From Pseudomonadota bacterium (GTDB lineage Bacteria; Pseudomonadota; Alphaproteobacteria; Sphingomonadales; Sphingomonadaceae), in NCBI GenBank assembly GCA_023427285.1, contig JAEZBH010000197.1, positions 1 to 5,371 of the forward strand: DNA of 5,371 bases, given 5' to 3'. The notes beneath the pieces were generated by a model, which was not told the origin of the DNA, searched no databases, and worked only from the letters and a program-made list of their open reading frames with translations. A program made the translations under genes and the position numbers. Numbering within the stretch: position 1 is the first letter of the stretch; each line of letters opens with the position of its first letter. Of this stretch, positions 3,967 through 5,371 are shown one piece after another.

Positions 3967-5371
3967 ATGACTGCCGTGGGGCAAGACACCCTGAACACGC
4001 GCCGCACCCTGACTGTCGGCGGCAAAGAGTTTTCCTATTACAGCCTTAAAGCGGCCGAGCAGCACATCGGCGACGTATCGCGTCTGCCGTTCTCGATGAA
4101 GGTGCTGCTTGAGAACCTGCTGCGCTTCGAGGATGGCGGCCAGACCGTATCGGTCGATGACATCAAGGCCATGGCCGAGTGGCTGCGCAACCCCGTCTCC
4201 AACCGCGAGATCCAGTATCGCCCGGCGCGCGTGCTGATGCAGGACTTCACCGGCGTTCCGGCGGTCGTTGATCTGGCCGCCATGCGCGACGGCATGGCAA
4301 AACTGGGGGGCGACCCCAACAGGATCAACCCGCTGGTGCCGGTCGATCTGGTGATCGATCACTCGGTCATGGTTGATGAATTCGGCAATGCGCAGGCGTT
4401 CAGGCACAACGTGGAACTGGAATTCGAGCGCAACATGGAGCGCTACGAGTTTTTGAAGTGGGGCCAGAGCGCGCTCAAGAACTTCCGCGTGGTGCCGCCG
4501 GGAACGGGCATCTGCCATCAGGTGAACCTTGAGTATCTGGCTCAGGTGGTCTGGACCTCGACGGACCCCTCGGGCGCAGTCATCGCCTACCCGGACACCC
4601 TTGTCGGCACCGACAGCCACACCACCATGGTCAACGGCCTTGGCGTTCTGGGCTGGGGCGTGGGCGGCATCGAGGCCGAAGCCGCCATGCTCGGCCAGCC
4701 GGTTTCCATGATCCTGCCGGAAGTTGTCGGCTTCAAGCTGACCGGAAGGCTGAAGGAAGGCGTGACGGCCACCGATCTGGTGCTGACCGTCACCAACATG
4801 CTGCGCAAGAAGGGCGTCGTTGGCAAGTTCGTGGAATTCTACGGCCCGGGCGTTCACACGCTGGCGCTGGCGGACATGGCCACCATCGCCAACATGGCTC
4901 CGGAGTACGGCGCGACCTGCGGCTTCTTCCCGGTGAGCGAGGTCACGCTGGACTACCTGCGCTTCACCGGCCGCGAAGACCTGCGCATTGCGCTGGTTGA
5001 AGCCTACGCCAAGGAACAGGGCATGTTCGCCGACGAGCACACCGCAGATCCGGTGTTCTCCGACACGCTGGAGCTGGACCTCTCGACGGTTGAGCCGTCT
5101 CTGGCCGGTCCGCGCCGCCCGCAGGACCGCGTTGCCCTCTCCAACGCCGCCAACGCCCTGCGCGAAGAGCTGACAGGCTTCTACAAGAAGAGCGACGAGC
5201 CGGACCGCACGGTTGCCGTTGAAGGCGCGGACTACGAGCTGGGTCACGGCAGCGTGGTTCTGGTCGCCATCACCTCCTGCACCAACACCTCGAACCCGAG
5301 CGTGCTGATCGCCGCAGGGCTTGTCGCCAAGAAGGCGAACGAGCTGGGGCTGAAATCCAAGCCGTGGGTGA
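3967..5371 (+). CDS. acnA: Aconitate hydratase, AcnA/IRP1 type (N-terminal half, cut by window edge)
   Basis: The enzyme interconverts citrate and isocitrate through cis-aconitate in the TCA cycle in the cytoplasm, using a [4Fe-4S] cluster. The 468 codons visible are about half of the usual 890-900. Family blocks in order: [20 protein letters not shown] (38-57); [20 protein letters not shown] (85-104); [10 protein letters not shown] (128-137); [17 protein letters not shown] (179-195); [20 protein letters not shown] (214-233) with substrate-pocket residues; and [10 protein letters not shown] (437-446), where C438 is the first cluster ligand. The other two ligand cysteines should lie just beyond the right edge. 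This layout is that of AcnA and eukaryotic IRP1, not AcnB, whose domain order differs. The start is fixed by the strong ribosome site at 3954-3960. It is transcribed away from ccmA and is not part of the ccm operon. No frameshift or missing motif is seen. Confidence 0.98.
   Translation, partial: MTAVGQDTLNTRRTLTVGGKEFSYYSLKAAEQHIGDVSRLPFSMKVLLENLLRFEDGGQTVSVDDIKAMAEWLRNPVSNREIQYRPARVLMQDFTGVPAVVDLAAMRDGMAKLGGDPNRINPLVPVDLVIDHSVMVDEFGNAQAFRHNVELEFERNMERYEFLKWGQSALKNFRVVPPGTGICHQVNLEYLAQVVWTSTDPSGAVIAYPDTLVGTDSHTTMVNGLGVLGWGVGGIEAEAAMLGQPVSMILPEVVGFKLTGRLKEGVTATDLVLTVTNMLRKKGVVGKFVEFYGPGVHTLALADMATIANMAPEYGATCGFFPVSEVTLDYLRFTGREDLRIALVEAYAKEQGMFADEHTADPVFSDTLELDLSTVEPSLAGPRRPQDRVALSNAANALREELTGFYKKSDEPDRTVAVEGADYELGHGSVVLVAITSCTNTSNPSVLIAAGLVAKKANELGLKSKPWV

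Noticed and set aside
3952..5247. 431-codon open frame on the minus strand opposite acnA
   Set aside because: It is antisense to an intact aconitase frame. The composition (many H, R, Q, V, G) is what GC-rich codon bias produces on the opposite strand. No recognisable domain or ribosome site.

Overview
The window looks like a piece of a GC-rich alphaproteobacterial chromosome. The evidence is the CcmABCDEF and AcnA proteins, which read as typical alphaproteobacterial homologues. A palindromic intergenic element of a type I remember from many alphaproteobacterial genomes also fits. The pairing of a cytochrome c maturation (ccm) operon divergent from aconitase acnA is familiar in this class. 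I cannot name the genus from the sequence alone; a Caulobacterales/Maricaulales/Rhizobiales-like organism is a guess.

Positions 1-3455 hold six genes on the minus strand, read from right to left: ccmA, ccmB, ccmC, ccmD, ccmE and the first 260 codons of ccmF, which runs off the left edge. They are packed as one operon. ccmA/ccmB, ccmC/ccmD and ccmD/ccmE overlap by the 4-base ATGA, one base separates ccmE from ccmF, and only ccmB/ccmC has a real gap (19 bases). Together they encode most of System I: CcmAB (ABC transporter), CcmC and CcmD (loading of heme on CcmE), CcmE (periplasmic heme chaperone) and CcmF (heme lyase subunit). The thioredoxin CcmG and the CcmH/CcmI apocytochrome-handling subunits are not in the window; they may lie past the left edge.

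Positions 3456-3966 are a 511-base divergent intergenic region with no convincing gene. Going left to right it holds nested inverted repeats next to ccmA (about 3513-3624), a 106-base palindromic element bounded by CTAGAGC and GCTCTAG (3628-3733), and a leader upstream of acnA with an 8-base dyad (3877-3884/3925-3932) and a clear Shine-Dalgarno sequence.

Positions 3967-5371 hold the first 468 codons of acnA (aconitate hydratase of the AcnA/IRP1 type) on the plus strand, cut by the right edge just after the first iron-sulfur cysteine.

The coding content is ordinary core metabolism and I see no new multi-gene system. The parts worth a second look are in the intergenic region: the palindromic element, the possible structured leader or small RNA beside ccmA, and the dyad upstream of acnA.
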